DNA of 64,000 nucleotides from Cylindrotheca closterium (GCA_933822405.4 CAKOGP040001892.1:218086-282085); one strand, 5' to 3'; counted from the stretch's first letter, positions 42,112 to 52,773 are shown. Translations and numbers: made by a program. The notes: a model not told the origin generated them from the letters alone.

Positions 42112-45100
42112 ATGACCTTTGGATCATCTGTGGTGAACAATACTAGCAAAGATCAAAAGAACGGTAATCCGCTTGAGGAAAATAAACAAAAGATGGTTCA
42201 CCGAAGGCTAATTGTTTCAACTGCCATACTGATGGTTGGATTGTCCGCCATTTTGTTGTGCCTTCGCAGCGGCAGTGCTTCTGAGACAAGAACAACAATG
42301 AAGCATAATCCACCATTGGAAGCTGATGCCACGACTCGCAGCAACCACAATCCTTCCTTGCGGACACTTCGTCAAGAGAATCGGCGGTTGCTGGTAGAAG
42401 TGGTAGAAGAAATGGAAGGTGCAGAAGATGATGAATTGATAGAAGAATTAGAACAAGCCGAAGAAGAGTTTGGAGAATTTGGAGAAGATGAAAGTATGGA
42501 ACCTAGTACGGGACCCAGCATCATGCCGAGTACGGAGCCCAGCATGGTGCCGAGTATGGTGCCAAGCATCATTCCTAGTCAAGAACCTACCTTTGATCCG
42601 GAAGAAAGGCGCTGTGACTTGGTCATTGATATCTTCAATCATCGGGACGAATGGATGAGCGACCACACTCGGAATGCTCGACACAACATTCAGGCCCGAT
42701 CCATTGATAGCTTTTTGGAATCCAACATTCACTTGTTTTGGTACGATTTTGTACATACCTACAATATCACTGAACGCACTTTGGACATGGTGGCAGAACA
42801 ACGACTACGCATTGGAGATTTATATCTGGGGGGTCAGGAAAATTCCAAACTCTTGTGGACGTGGGTCAACGGAGATCAGCACTTTACCAACTTTGAATCG
42901 GGCGACAATCGTCGTGGAAATATCGTCTTCGGACCAGCACGCTACGAGGAGACGGCCATCTTTGACTTCCAGATTGATGTCCTGCGCATGTGTTTGACCG
43001 CCTATCATGTGGCCTTGACCAAACAAAGCATGGACGAACGAAATGCTCTCAAGACAGTGACAAACAGTTTTTTGTCGTCTTATGTCAAGGCAGTACGGGA
43101 GTACAGCGCGAATCCAGATGCGGCGACTGGTTTTCATTTGGTCAATGACACATCATCGGATGGTCTCAGGGATTATCTCAACGACATTTTTGAGAAAAAG
43201 AACTTGGGAAGTCACTTGGACGAGTTTACCAAATTGGTGGGAGAAGAACGTCAATTTCTAAAGGGATCTGGAGGCAAGGGTGACACCAGTATCGATGGAG
43301 TCGACCATTCGACCATTGATTATCACAAATCCACCTTGTTGGCGGAAGTTTCGAAAGCCAGAAAGGAAGAAATTGAAAACGTCTTCTCCGAAGAGCATTA
43401 TGGAGCCAGCATGATGAAACTGGGATGGAAGATCAAGCCATGGAATGAAACCGACGTTCGCGTCATGGACATCGCTGCTCGTTACGTCGAGCAGGACGTC
43501 AAATACATTGGGTTGGAACGGTATTACGTGTTTTTGGATACCTACAGTGAAGACGGCGAGCCAGTCATTTTGGATCTAATCGAACAACCTCCTACCCCAC
43601 CGATTTGGAAGACGCAAAACCTGTTGTCCAAAGAAGAGGAGGCATGGTATGGAAACTTGTTCCGGCATTCTGGAGACCGGGTCGTTCGAGGAGAACGAGA
43701 AACTACGACCTACACGGATCCCTATCTGGGATGGGTCCTCTTGGATGACGGTCTTGGCGGCACAAAGCCATTTTCTGTCCGGCGGCATTCCCCCTGGAAA
43801 TCATCAGCGAACGTCTTGACTGTTGCCGACAGTAAAAACTTTGCAAGATCCTTGGGAGATTTGGCAAAGCTTATTGCGGCAAACCATGTCCGTGGGTCCA
43901 TTGCCAAGGCTCCTGCACACTTCCATACTGTCGTGGGGACGTATTTTAATGAAAAATCTGGTATATACAACGACTGGAGCCAAATGCTTTCCACTGTAAC
44001 CGAAGAAATGTACGGGCAGTACTTGGCGGATCATAGTTGCTTTCAAGAACACATTGCAAGGCGGCAACGACAACTTAGACAGCGCAAATTGGATGAAGAT
44101 ACTGTGGACGAAAACGCAGAGGCGACTGGTGCAGTATCAGCGGAGGGGACGGCTCCTCCAACATCTGCTCCCACTTCTGCTCCCACTTCTGCTCCCACTT
44201 CTATGCCTACATCAATGCCTACACATGGCCCAACTGGTGATCCTACTTCTGGTCCTACAAGTGGACCCACATCTGGCCCCACCTCTGCTCCGACTGGACA
44301 CCCCCTCGTCGGAATTGACGAAGGTGGCGAACGTGACGACTGGGTGGCGATGCAGTTTGACAAGCGCGATTACTGGATGTCAACAGAAGCCCGAACGGAA
44401 CGATACGCAGTACAAGGCGAAGACGTCTGGAGTTTCTTCCGATCGTCTAATCACTTGTATCTCAGAGACTTTGTGCGAGAAAATTTGGCCTATCGACTCT
44501 TAGAAAATGTCAAAAAGGATGCCCACTTGCTGGACAATGTGACGATTACATCTCGGTCCACCTGGACTTGGGTCAGTGGAGATCAGCATTTGGAAAACTT
44601 TGGTATTTATCAGAATCATCAAGGCGACGTTGTGTTTGGCATGAATGATTTTGATGAAGGCGCCATCTATGACTTTCAAGTGGATGTTCTTCGATTGATG
44701 GTATCGGCATGGGTGAAAGCAAGGATGGAGTATGGAATCTCGGATGACGAAATCAAAACCAGCTTGCTTCCCCAGTTTTCCAAGGCGTATATTGACATTA
44801 TCTTGAAGTTTTACGGGGATCCCAACTTGATTCTGGCGTACAAGACAGACGATCGGCAAACCATGGGGAAAGTGCAAGATCTCATCAAGGATGTCAAATC
44901 CAAAGCCAGTGTCGAAAAGCAGATTGAACGGTTTACTGACATCAGCACAAGGAAAGAAATGTATGGGATTCAATTCCTCAAGGGTACCGTCGAAGAACCT
45001 GATGATGATACCAAACTTGCCCCTGTTTCCGAATCACGGTACCGGGACATTCGAGAGATCTTTGATGCACTGAATTATGGATCGACGATGGCGCATGTGG

Positions 45101-45753
45101 GCTGGAAGCAACCAACATGGGTCGAAGATGATCATTTCTACACTGTTGTGGATGTTGCGCTACGAATTTCGGGAACCGCGTCCTATGGCGTTGATCGGTA
45201 CTACGTCTTGGTGCAAGATTCCGACTCGGACGAATTCATTATTTTGGATGTCAAGCAGCAAACGACACCCTCCATTCGTTTCGTGTTAGAAGAGGCTGAT
45301 TTGGCCTGGTATGAGGCCATGTTTACCAATGAGGCCGTGCGAGTGATCACTGCCGAACGTCAAATGACTTCCTTCTCTGATCCGTTTTTAGGTTGGGTGT
45401 ATTTGAGCGACTCCAAGGGCAACGTAAGCCCCTATTCGGTCCGCCGCCGGTCTGCTTTCAAGAAGAAGCCAAAGTTTTTGGAAAAGAAGCTGAACACTGC
45501 CACCTTTGGAGAGATCCTGGTCCAATGTGCCCAAGTCATGGCGGCTGGTCACGTGCGGGGATCCGTGGCCAAGGTACCCGGGGATTTCAAGACAGTCATT
45601 TACTCCATTTTCTATGATGATGACCGGAACGTAAAAGACAACAAGCTTGCAACATGGACGACAAGCCTCATTGAAGCAGCGGAATCCATGGTAGAGCAAC
45701 TGGACTTGGACTACGAGAGCTTTCAGAAGTACGTCTCTGAAAAGTTTAGCTAG
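42112..45753 (+). CDS. Type II membrane protein with two DUF2252 domains
   Basis: A single exon of 1213 aa, ATG 42112. Residues 33-51 are a transmembrane signal anchor (LIVSTAILMVGLSAILLCL). An acidic and PS-rich stalk leads to DUF2252 domain 1 (about 165-640). A PT linker (about 683-730, PTSAPTSAPTSAPTSMPT) separates it from domain 2 (about 735-1213). DUF2252 has a kinase-like fold. Domain 2 keeps WTWVSGDQHLENFG and NDFDEGAIYDFQVDVLR. Domain 1 keeps WTWVNGDQHFTNF but has ARYEETAIFDFQIDVLR in place of NDFDE, losing both aspartates. The domains share collinear landmarks (LAWY/EAWY, DPFLGWVYL/DPYLGWVLL, AAGHVRGSVAK/AANHVRGSIAK), so they arose by internal duplication. It probably faces the lumen or the outside. 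The substrate is unknown. Confidence 0.85.
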   Translation: MTFGSSVVNNTSKDQKNGNPLEENKQKMVHRRLIVSTAILMVGLSAILLCLRSGSASETRTTMKHNPPLEADATTRSNHNPSLRTLRQENRRLLVEVVEEMEGAEDDELIEELEQAEEEFGEFGEDESMEPSTGPSIMPSTEPSMVPSMVPSIIPSQEPTFDPEERRCDLVIDIFNHRDEWMSDHTRNARHNIQARSIDSFLESNIHLFWYDFVHTYNITERTLDMVAEQRLRIGDLYLGGQENSKLLWTWVNGDQHFTNFESGDNRRGNIVFGPARYEETAIFDFQIDVLRMCLTAYHVALTKQSMDERNALKTVTNSFLSSYVKAVREYSANPDAATGFHLVNDTSSDGLRDYLNDIFEKKNLGSHLDEFTKLVGEERQFLKGSGGKGDTSIDGVDHSTIDYHKSTLLAEVSKARKEEIENVFSEEHYGASMMKLGWKIKPWNETDVRVMDIAARYVEQDVKYIGLERYYVFLDTYSEDGEPVILDLIEQPPTPPIWKTQNLLSKEEEAWYGNLFRHSGDRVVRGERETTTYTDPYLGWVLLDDGLGGTKPFSVRRHSPWKSSANVLTVADSKNFARSLGDLAKLIAANHVRGSIAKAPAHFHTVVGTYFNEKSGIYNDWSQMLSTVTEEMYGQYLADHSCFQEHIARRQRQLRQRKLDEDTVDENAEATGAVSAEGTAPPTSAPTSAPTSAPTSMPTSMPTHGPTGDPTSGPTSGPTSGPTSAPTGHPLVGIDEGGERDDWVAMQFDKRDYWMSTEARTERYAVQGEDVWSFFRSSNHLYLRDFVRENLAYRLLENVKKDAHLLDNVTITSRSTWTWVSGDQHLENFGIYQNHQGDVVFGMNDFDEGAIYDFQVDVLRLMVSAWVKARMEYGISDDEIKTSLLPQFSKAYIDIILKFYGDPNLILAYKTDDRQTMGKVQDLIKDVKSKASVEKQIERFTDISTRKEMYGIQFLKGTVEEPDDDTKLAPVSESRYRDIREIFDALNYGSTMAHVGWKQPTWVEDDHFYTVVDVALRISGTASYGVDRYYVLVQDSDSDEFIILDVKQQTTPSIRFVLEEADLAWYEAMFTNEAVRVITAERQMTSFSDPFLGWVYLSDSKGNVSPYSVRRRSAFKKKPKFLEKKLNTATFGEILVQCAQVMAAGHVRGSVAKVPGDFKTVIYSIFYDDDRNVKDNKLATWTTSLIEAAESMVEQLDLDYESFQKYVSEKFS

Positions 45754-45791
45754 AGCAAACTGCGATTATAATAGCAAATAGATTTGAAACA

Positions 45792-46322
45792 TCATTTCGA
45801 CGCAAGCTGCTCTTGCCATAATTGAATCCCGCGATCGACATCTTCTTCGGTCAATCCAACGGAACTTATCGGCTTGACGACATGTCCCTGGAATGTAGAA
45901 GCCAACTTTTCATTTTCTTCTCCTTTAATCAGTTCTTCATCGTCCAAGACCAACCAGTACAATTTATTGACGCCTTCATTTTGTGATAGCCATCGGTGAA
46001 TTTCCCACTGCCGTTCCGCATGGTAGTGTTTATCAGTCATGTCATGGAATGCTGTGACTCCAAGTCCATGTTTCTGAAAGTCATCCAAAATGTCTTGGAC
46101 GAATCGATCCAGTGCTCTCCAAGTGGAACTCAAGACTAGACTTGCCTGCGTAGCCTTCAATAAGCGATCCAGCGCTTTTATGGTATTGGTCGGAAACAGT
46201 GTTCCCTTGGGAGGTCCCTTCTGGGGAAAGGGCAACAACACTCCATCAATGTCCAAAAAAATGACTTTCAAAACGGATGCATTGTTGTCTCGTTTTCGCT
46301 TTCTCTTCGTTTCTTGGGACAT
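45792..46322 (-). CDS. HAD_SAK-type HAD-fold protein
   Basis: A single exon of 176 aa, ATG 46322. A basic KRKRKRD N-terminus could be a nuclear signal. Motif I is IFLDIDGVLLPF, motif II LSSTWR, and a late acidic motif is LVLDDEEL. The closing segment GLTEEDVDRGIQLW is typical of the small HAD_SAK group (the HAD domain related to 'Swiss army knife' RNA-repair proteins). The aspartates needed for phosphotransfer are present, so a phosphatase-like activity is expected, with no defined substrate. It converges on the DUF2252 gene, only 38 bp from its stop. Confidence 0.78.
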   Translation of the reverse strand: MSQETKRKRKRDNNASVLKVIFLDIDGVLLPFPQKGPPKGTLFPTNTIKALDRLLKATQASLVLSSTWRALDRFVQDILDDFQKHGLGVTAFHDMTDKHYHAERQWEIHRWLSQNEGVNKLYWLVLDDEELIKGEENEKLASTFQGHVVKPISSVGLTEEDVDRGIQLWQEQLASK

Positions 46323-46586
46323 TCTGCTATACCGTATTGAGGTTGTATGTAGACCGTTGAGTTGGTATCAAAGGCGTCCTCCGAAATTAAGGTTGAAGAT
46401 CGAATCACAGTCGATGGATGATGCCGCGGTCGATGCTATTTTAAATTCTAATTTTTTGAAAATATCAACAACGATGAAATAAGACTAGGAAAGTACCTCA
46501 TAGAAATGAATCATCGCTGGAGTACTGTAGGTAGATCTCATCGATGCGGCGACTCATTGATTGAGTAGTGATCGGTTCCAGCTACT

Positions 46587-48356
46587 CTAGCCTGACGATA
46601 ATGCTAGATCCGTTCTAGAAGAGAATTCAATCACATTCGGAATGACAACTGGAGCACCATTTCCAATCCGGTATGCTTCTCGATCGGCCTTCTTGTCCAC
46701 TATGATCCTCGCTGCTGTGTCATCATCTGTTGACGTATCATCAGCCGATCTCATCTCCATTTTCCACAAAGATAATTCGAGCAACGATGTCGCTTCTAAG
46801 TGCTCGTAGTGTGACAAAGCCATCAATGAGTCTTGAAGCAAAGATTGTCTTTGTTCCACTTCATCCTCGGAAACAATAGCATTCACTCTATTCGTCATGT
46901 CAGATTTCCACGCTTCCAGCCCTTTCCAACTCGAGATCGAACCGACCAACCAGCGGTGAAGAGCTGCTTGAAGGATACGTTGAGAATTTTCAGTCAAGCG
47001 ATAGCTCTGTTGCCAGTAATATTCAATGGCAGTCTTTCCGTTCATGTCTTTCCATCCAAGTATATTCGGTGGATACGCGTCTAGCAGGAGTTGCAAAAGA
47101 TCAAGTCTGCAGTTTGCAGCCGACATTAGAATGTGAAATGGTGTCATACCAAAAGGATCGACCAAGTGGTCAGGGATAGTATTCTCGTCTTGCAAGAAGG
47201 ATGGCATGGACGACTCAATTTCCCTAGAAAGCTCATCTGTTGTTGTAACAGAGGCGTGGTAACATTTCTTGTGTATTGGAAAGTTGTCGAATCGACGCAT
47301 CAGGGCAAGTGGGATGGGCGTATTGCCATATTGTTTTCGCAGCGTCATGCAGCCATTGAAGCTGTTGACGACGACAACGCCGGGACCGACATCGTCAGGA
47401 TTTGTTTGGCCTATTCGTGGTTCAGAAGGAAGGCAGATATTTATTAAAGACGCGCAACCGGAAAAGGCACCGTCGTGTATTCCCAGATCTCTAGGGCCAT
47501 CTCCCAATTCCACTGACAGCAACTTGGGACATAGTCCAAAAGCCCAGCTGCTAATCACTTCTACCGATTCTGGTAGCGCAACTGATCGCAAATTCTTGCA
47601 CCAGTAAAAGGCATAGTTTCCTACATATTTGAGACCATTCTGGAACTTTACTACCAACAAAGAATCGCATTCCTTGAACGTTTGTGATTCAAGGCGCTCG
47701 ACAGTGGAAGGCATGTTGATTGTTTGCAATTTGACACAATTTTCAAAGGCATTTCTTCCAATCACTCTCAAGTTTCCTCCTTCCTCCATATTCACTACCT
47801 GCAACGAACTGCATTTTTTAAAGGCACCATTGCCCAAGATTTCAAGAGTCTTCGGCAAATCCACTTTTTCCAATTCGATACAATCGATAAAAACACCACT
47901 CTCAATTGTTTTCAGTCCCTCCTGGAAGAACACTCTTGCCAAGCATTTACAATATTTAAACGCCCCCGATTGAATGGTTTCCACACTAGAGGGAATGTTG
48001 ACTTCTGTTAATGACGAGCAATAGCAAAATGCCTCAATTCCAATAGTTTTTAATGATGAACCACCCTCCTGAATAAATCGAACTTTTGTCATCGACCGGC
48101 ACCCCCAAAAGGCATGATCTCCAATCGAAGTCACGGACGAAGGAATTTCGATTTCCAACAAGCTAAAGCAATTGAAAAAGACACGCTCTCCAATTGTCCT
48201 TAAAGCGGATCCACTGAAGGTGACGCTGGTCAACCCTTCGAACATGTAACAAGCTCGTTTTGGAATCTCTTGAACGTGAGGATGAACAACAATCAAATCT
48301 TCCACGTCATCTGGAATGGTTTCTCCTTTGTTTCCAAAGTAGCGATAAGAGCGCAT
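46587..48356 (-). CDS. BspA-type leucine-rich-repeat protein with ankyrin-like C-terminus (copy 4, intact)
   Basis: A single exon of 589 aa, ATG 48356. It is collinear with the gene at 13055: cap MRSYRYFGNKGETIPDDVED, about 11 BspA LRRs, the linker RRFDNFPIHKKCYHAS, ankyrin-like DPFGMTPFHILM and LLLDAYPPNILGWKDMNGKT, then a helical tail. No signal peptide. It lies 22 kb from the other family members and on the opposite strand, so it is a dispersed copy. A relic of a similar 3' end lies upstream at 48765. Confidence 0.88.
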   Translation of the reverse strand: MRSYRYFGNKGETIPDDVEDLIVVHPHVQEIPKRACYMFEGLTSVTFSGSALRTIGERVFFNCFSLLEIEIPSSVTSIGDHAFWGCRSMTKVRFIQEGGSSLKTIGIEAFCYCSSLTEVNIPSSVETIQSGAFKYCKCLARVFFQEGLKTIESGVFIDCIELEKVDLPKTLEILGNGAFKKCSSLQVVNMEEGGNLRVIGRNAFENCVKLQTINMPSTVERLESQTFKECDSLLVVKFQNGLKYVGNYAFYWCKNLRSVALPESVEVISSWAFGLCPKLLSVELGDGPRDLGIHDGAFSGCASLINICLPSEPRIGQTNPDDVGPGVVVVNSFNGCMTLRKQYGNTPIPLALMRRFDNFPIHKKCYHASVTTTDELSREIESSMPSFLQDENTIPDHLVDPFGMTPFHILMSAANCRLDLLQLLLDAYPPNILGWKDMNGKTAIEYYWQQSYRLTENSQRILQAALHRWLVGSISSWKGLEAWKSDMTNRVNAIVSEDEVEQRQSLLQDSLMALSHYEHLEATSLLELSLWKMEMRSADDTSTDDDTAARIIVDKKADREAYRIGNGAPVVIPNVIEFSSRTDLALSSG

Positions 48357-49373
48357 ACCTCTGAAGTGCTTTTGCCAATTTTCGTAGTCAAGTCGAAATA
48401 GTCTCCAGTATTATTGTGACAGCGTGCAGCGATAGGGATGATGCTATAATATACTGCGATGTACTGTACGGTCTTATTTTATTTATGTTGCAGTTTATAT
48501 TATTGTATTGTTGCGTACAGTTTTAGCGCTGAATGAGGAAACAAAGAGACTAGAAACGTACCTAAACACTTTTTGCTTATTTCCAATCCGTTTCCCGTCT
48601 TATCATCTACGTACCGGTATAGATGTCAGATTCTGTCGTAAAAATTAGCATCACGGAGTCAAATCAAATTAGGGACCAACGATGTCCAAAAAGACAATGG
48701 TGATTACGAACAGGCGAGTACTACAAATCTATGCTGCAGATCCGTTCCTCTACTAGTAGAAGTACTAGAATTCAATCACATTCAGAATGACAAATGAAGC
48801 ACCACTTTCAATCCCCCGGCATGCTTCTCGGTCATCCTTGTCCGCTATAGTCGTCGTCGATGTGTCATCTGCTGATGTATCATATGGCGATTTCATCTCC
48901 ACCATTTTCCACAAAGGCAACTCGTCGTCGAGCATGGTTCTAGCAGCTTCCATTCTATGCCGAGTATCAGACAGGGACTAGAATTGGAAAAATCAACACA
49001 CGAGTACCAGGTAGACACGAAAGCAATATGCGGCGGTGACGCTCGATATTGAATATCATATAGGCACTGTATAACAACAATAATGAATTGCAAGGTATAT
49101 CTCGCGCGCCATTATATGCGCTGAGCCGAAGGAAAATAAATGACATCCGACTCCTTCGACCGACTTACAAAAGTCATTTTTTTAAAAATATCATAATCGC
49201 ATCCATCATCTGTACACAAAATTGAAACTTGCCATGACTTACATATATACGGTAGTTGCTCGACTGTTTCCATAATACATCAATACCGAGACGTACATGT
49301 ACAGAAGTGATCAACTGAAGTCTCATTGAGGTCAGTCAACATCCAAGGATAGCTCATTTAGCAGGTTGACAGG
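48357..49373. other. Intergenic, 1.0 kb, with one LRR relic
   Basis: Between the divergent LRR and PfkB genes. It holds the 3' relic of an LRR gene (listed separately) and otherwise AT-rich sequence. No other coding signal. Confidence 0.5.
48765..48953 (-). pseudogene. 3' relic of a BspA-LRR gene
   Basis: The minus-strand reading ...LPLWKMVEMKSPYDTSADD...DREACRGIESGASFVILNVIEF matches the last 60 residues of the LRR gene at 46587-48356 (LSLWKMEMRSADDTSTDD...DREAYRIGNGAPVVIPNVIEF), including the stop position. No LRR or ankyrin part precedes it. It is the stump of a tandem copy that has otherwise been deleted. Confidence 0.75.
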
Positions 49374-50711
49374 ATGATGAATACGACTATTTACAGTGGT
49401 GATATTATTAATAATACCACCACTGAGAAAAAGAACAACAACAACAACAACGACGACGACGACAACGACCAAAAGTCATCCTTCGTTGTCTTGGGAGATG
49501 CCTTTGCGGATTTGGTATGTCACCTTGATGGACCATTCCCAAAAGAAGCTGGAGGTGATACCCGCCTCGAGCATCCCATTACCACCATGGCGGGTGGATC
49601 TGGATTGAATACCTGCACCCATCTTTGCAGTCTAGTATCGGCAGCGGAGTTATTAGGAAGACAAACTGTTTCCTTGTACACGGCCGTCAATGAAAGTGAT
49701 CCGTATGGTATGCTACTGTGCAATCATGCCCAAGAACAAGGATTTGATCTGCACAATTGTCATCCTGATGCAAGCAATAGTAGTACTGGCCACTGTGCCG
49801 TCTTGGTGGCCAATGGGGAGCGGTCCTTTTTGACGCATTTGGGCGTCATGGAAACCTTTGAGGCAAGGCACATTGACACGGGTCGCCTAACATTATCGTC
49901 GTCGAACCAAAAAATGCTATTCGTGCACGTGGCAGGTTACTACAACATTCCCGGATTTTGGGATGGCGCACTCAAGAGGACCTTGCAAACGATTATTCAA
50001 ACTAAAATGAAAGAAGGTGGTGGTGGTGGTGGCGGTGGCGACAATAAGAACTTGGTCACTTCTTTACTCTGTCAGTACGATGCCACCGAAGCATGGGATG
50101 GTCAATTGATGGATCTATTACCATTGATTGACTATTTGTTTTGCAACGAAGTGGAAGTGGAAAAGATTGCGCAGGCCACCACCATGAAATCACAAAGTCA
50201 AGAGTCGCCATCGTCGTTGTCGTCGTCACAACAGCATCAACAAGTGGAATCTAGTTGTATGGAGGACCTAGATTCTGATGATGAATCCTATTGGATTGAC
50301 ATGGCCAGGTTCTTTCAAACAACGAGTCCCAGTACATGCGTAATTGTCACACTGGGCCCCAAGGGTGCTTTGGCGTTGTATGGTGGACAAATTCTGGCTC
50401 GGCAAGAGGCGCCAACGTCGGTGGAAAACCCATTGGATCCAACGGGAGCCGGAGATGCCTTTATCTCTGGCTTTTTGTACGGTCTTTTTGTTGTTCCGGT
50501 TGCTGCTGCTGCTACTGCGGACTCATTATTGGAGGATTCTGATACTGCTACTGCTACTGCCAGCAAAGTTGTTCCTTCGAGAAAAGAGAGCGTCCAACAG
50601 GCATTACAATATGGATGTGCTGTGGGTACAAGCTGCATTTCGAGAATGGGAGCCAGCAATCCTGCACCAAGAGGGGAGATTGACGAGTTGATGAAGAAAT
50701 ACCATTCCTGA
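49374..50711 (+). CDS. PfkB-family carbohydrate kinase
   Basis: A single exon of 445 aa, ATG 49374. After a low-complexity Asn/Asp N-terminus coded by AAC/GAC microsatellites, the ribokinase fold begins with SSFVVLGDAFADLVCHLDGP. The substrate-side Gly-rich motif is TMAGGSGLNTCTHL. The C-terminal catalytic signature is DPTGAGDAFISGFLYG, with the GAGD base. Two low-complexity insertions (a poly-Gly run near residue 220 and a Ser/Gln loop near 280) enlarge it beyond the usual 300-350 aa. PfkB enzymes phosphorylate ribose, fructose, adenosine or similar; the substrate is not decidable. No targeting peptide is obvious. Confidence 0.87.
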   Translation: MMNTTIYSGDIINNTTTEKKNNNNNNDDDDNDQKSSFVVLGDAFADLVCHLDGPFPKEAGGDTRLEHPITTMAGGSGLNTCTHLCSLVSAAELLGRQTVSLYTAVNESDPYGMLLCNHAQEQGFDLHNCHPDASNSSTGHCAVLVANGERSFLTHLGVMETFEARHIDTGRLTLSSSNQKMLFVHVAGYYNIPGFWDGALKRTLQTIIQTKMKEGGGGGGGGDNKNLVTSLLCQYDATEAWDGQLMDLLPLIDYLFCNEVEVEKIAQATTMKSQSQESPSSLSSSQQHQQVESSCMEDLDSDDESYWIDMARFFQTTSPSTCVIVTLGPKGALALYGGQILARQEAPTSVENPLDPTGAGDAFISGFLYGLFVVPVAAAATADSLLEDSDTATATASKVVPSRKESVQQALQYGCAVGTSCISRMGASNPAPRGEIDELMKKYHS

Positions 50712-50860
50712 CAACGATACTATAGTAGTAGCAGCTAATATTGGCCACCGAATATACTCCTTTCAGCATGCCGGCCAAAGGTTGTTTTGTCGCTATACTA
50801 TTCATGTAAATATGTAATACTTGTGTATCATCTAAAATAATCTGTTCACCCACAACGAGT

Positions 50861-52066
50861 ATGGTTGCCATTATGCCTGACTGGCGAACAGACGTTCGGA
50901 GAAAAACGACATCAACACAAAAAATACATGGTCAATCTCGTTCTATTAGACTCACTCATCAGTTGAAGGATTGCGACTTGAAAACTCCATTTTTTAGAGA
51001 TTTTTGCATTCGTTGGCTCTTTGGCCAAATGGAACTCTTGCGCATTTTGAAACTTCTGCCATTGTCACTTCTTTCGATATCATCATCATCATCGTCATTA
51101 TTATTATTACTGTTCCAGGATCGGACTTTCTTTGGGGGTCGTTTGAATTTCAAATCACCTCTTTTTGCCGCCCCCGCCACCACAAATGATGACGAAACAC
51201 GTGGTCGGAATTTTCGGACACCCAGAACATCGACATCATCACCATCATCAACAACATCATCCATTAGAACAGAAACCATGACGGAACAAGAGCACCCAGT
51301 CAAAGACTTTTATCTCTTTCTGGATTGTGATGACACGCTGTATAGAGATGACTGGAAAGTTGCTCTCTCCTTAACCAAAAAGATTAATGATTATACCACC
51401 AATGTCCTAAAGCTGCCCGACGGCAAGGCTTATGAATTGTACAAGAAATATGGAACTTGCCTGAGAGGTTTGCAAGTGGAAGGTCTGGGAGTTGGACGAC
51501 CTGAGTTTGACACGGAAGACATGCTCTTTCAAATTCATGATCAGTTACCGATAACTGAATCTATATTACCCAACGCAGACCTGAACGCCATGCTGAAACG
51601 AATCGACTTGGAACGGGTCTCTCCATGTGTGTTCACGGCTTCCATTCAAGAACATGCAACTCGATGCTTGCAAGCTTTGGGTATTTACGAGTCATTTATC
51701 GTCAAGAACCAATTTCCTATCATTGATGTTCGCAGTGTCAACTTTTACACCAAACACGACATTGAAGCCTTGGAATTTGCCCGAAAAATTGTCAAGTGTC
51801 CTACCGTTCCAGACTATTCCAATCGCTGCATTCTAGTGGACGATTCCCAAACCAACATTCGTGTGGCGAAGCAAGCTGGTTGGCAAACAGTCTTGGTGGG
51901 CCACAAGACTAGAGATGGGAAATCGCAGCTGGATTTTGAATATGCCGACCATGTGATTGATACGGTGGCAGAATTGGAAGGGATTCTGCCACATCTCTTT
52001 AAGAGCAAGGGAAGCGATGACGAGGACGAAGAGGAAAAGAAAGAGGAGGAAGACGCTAACCATTAG
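50861..52066 (+). CDS. HAD-IA hydrolase of the pyrimidine 5'-nucleotidase type
   Basis: A single exon of 401 aa from ATG 50861. An in-frame ATG at 51029 starts MELLRILKLLPLSLLSISSS, which looks like a signal or targeting peptide and could be the true start. The HAD domain has motif I FLDCDDTLYRDD, the cap KYGTCLRGLQVEGLG, motif II VFTASIQEHATRCL and motif IV CILVDDSQTNIRVA. This matches the yeast Sdt1/Phm8 and plant pyrimidine 5'-nucleotidase group, which dephosphorylate UMP/CMP or lysophosphatidate-like substrates. The C-terminus is a run of Glu/Asp/Lys. Confidence 0.8.
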   Translation: MVAIMPDWRTDVRRKTTSTQKIHGQSRSIRLTHQLKDCDLKTPFFRDFCIRWLFGQMELLRILKLLPLSLLSISSSSSSLLLLLFQDRTFFGGRLNFKSPLFAAPATTNDDETRGRNFRTPRTSTSSPSSTTSSIRTETMTEQEHPVKDFYLFLDCDDTLYRDDWKVALSLTKKINDYTTNVLKLPDGKAYELYKKYGTCLRGLQVEGLGVGRPEFDTEDMLFQIHDQLPITESILPNADLNAMLKRIDLERVSPCVFTASIQEHATRCLQALGIYESFIVKNQFPIIDVRSVNFYTKHDIEALEFARKIVKCPTVPDYSNRCILVDDSQTNIRVAKQAGWQTVLVGHKTRDGKSQLDFEYADHVIDTVAELEGILPHLFKSKGSDDEDEEEKKEEEDANH

Positions 52067-52773
52067 AAAAGACATAGTTGGGATGATTGCATTTCTTCCG
52101 TTCATATTTTTAAGTTGCACAAAATGCGGGCGTTGTATTTGGCCTTGATTCGATCCTTCTATGTGTTTTATCGTATCGATCTGAAACTAGCTGGCTGACT
52201 TTCTTCAGTGCAACTGCGAAATCTGCTGCTTCCCAGTCACCAAATCCCTTTCGTTCGAAGAGCCAGACCGCACTGGCCATAAGTTCTTGAGCCAATATCT
52301 AATGGAAATTGTTTGCCGGTCGTTCCTGGCGACCTTGTCGTAGTCATCACCCTGATTTTCAAGAAATTGTCAAAATATGATATTGACTCGTCGTGCAAAC
52401 AGTACATTTCCCCCCCTCATGATACCATGCCGAGTGATGCGGAAGGAGGCAATGGCATGAAAACACTTTGAACTTTCTGCAGCTAAAGGATGATTAATAT
52501 GACCCGAACACTGTGGTATTGCTCCATAAGAGGCAGCATGGACCAAATTGTGTTTGGTAGACGTCGACACGTTCCCATCCAAGGTAAGGGTAGATAAGTT
52601 GCGTCTACCCTGTTCACCTTGGTGCTTGTGGGACCAGGCAATTCATTCAAGATAACATCGCGATCTCCACCTTGACATATGTAAAATGCTAAAATGTCGA
52701 AATGGCTCCAAATTGTTCACTTCGGTACTGATACTGCCATGCGGGCCCGAACTGCATAGCGATATACGCACCT
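52067..52773. other. Intergenic, 707 bp
   Basis: Between the nucleotidase gene and the older CRAL-TRIO gene. It contains the DUF6824 relic (52150-52420). From about 52650 it is also homologous to the 3' flank of the tandem copies. Confidence 0.5.
52150..52420 (-). pseudogene. Decayed DUF6824 fragment
   Basis: The minus strand aligns with the 3' end of the CRAL-TRIO/DUF6824 gene at 52774. A VLFARRVNI stretch matches VLLGRGRVTQ, FLENQGDDYDKVARNDRQT matches FLEKHRSEYDKLPRNERKK, and AQELMASAVWLFERKGFGDW matches TQELGAKGVRFFEQTEPGEW. Frameshifts and stops separate these segments. It is an old relic lying directly downstream of the living copy. Confidence 0.65.
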
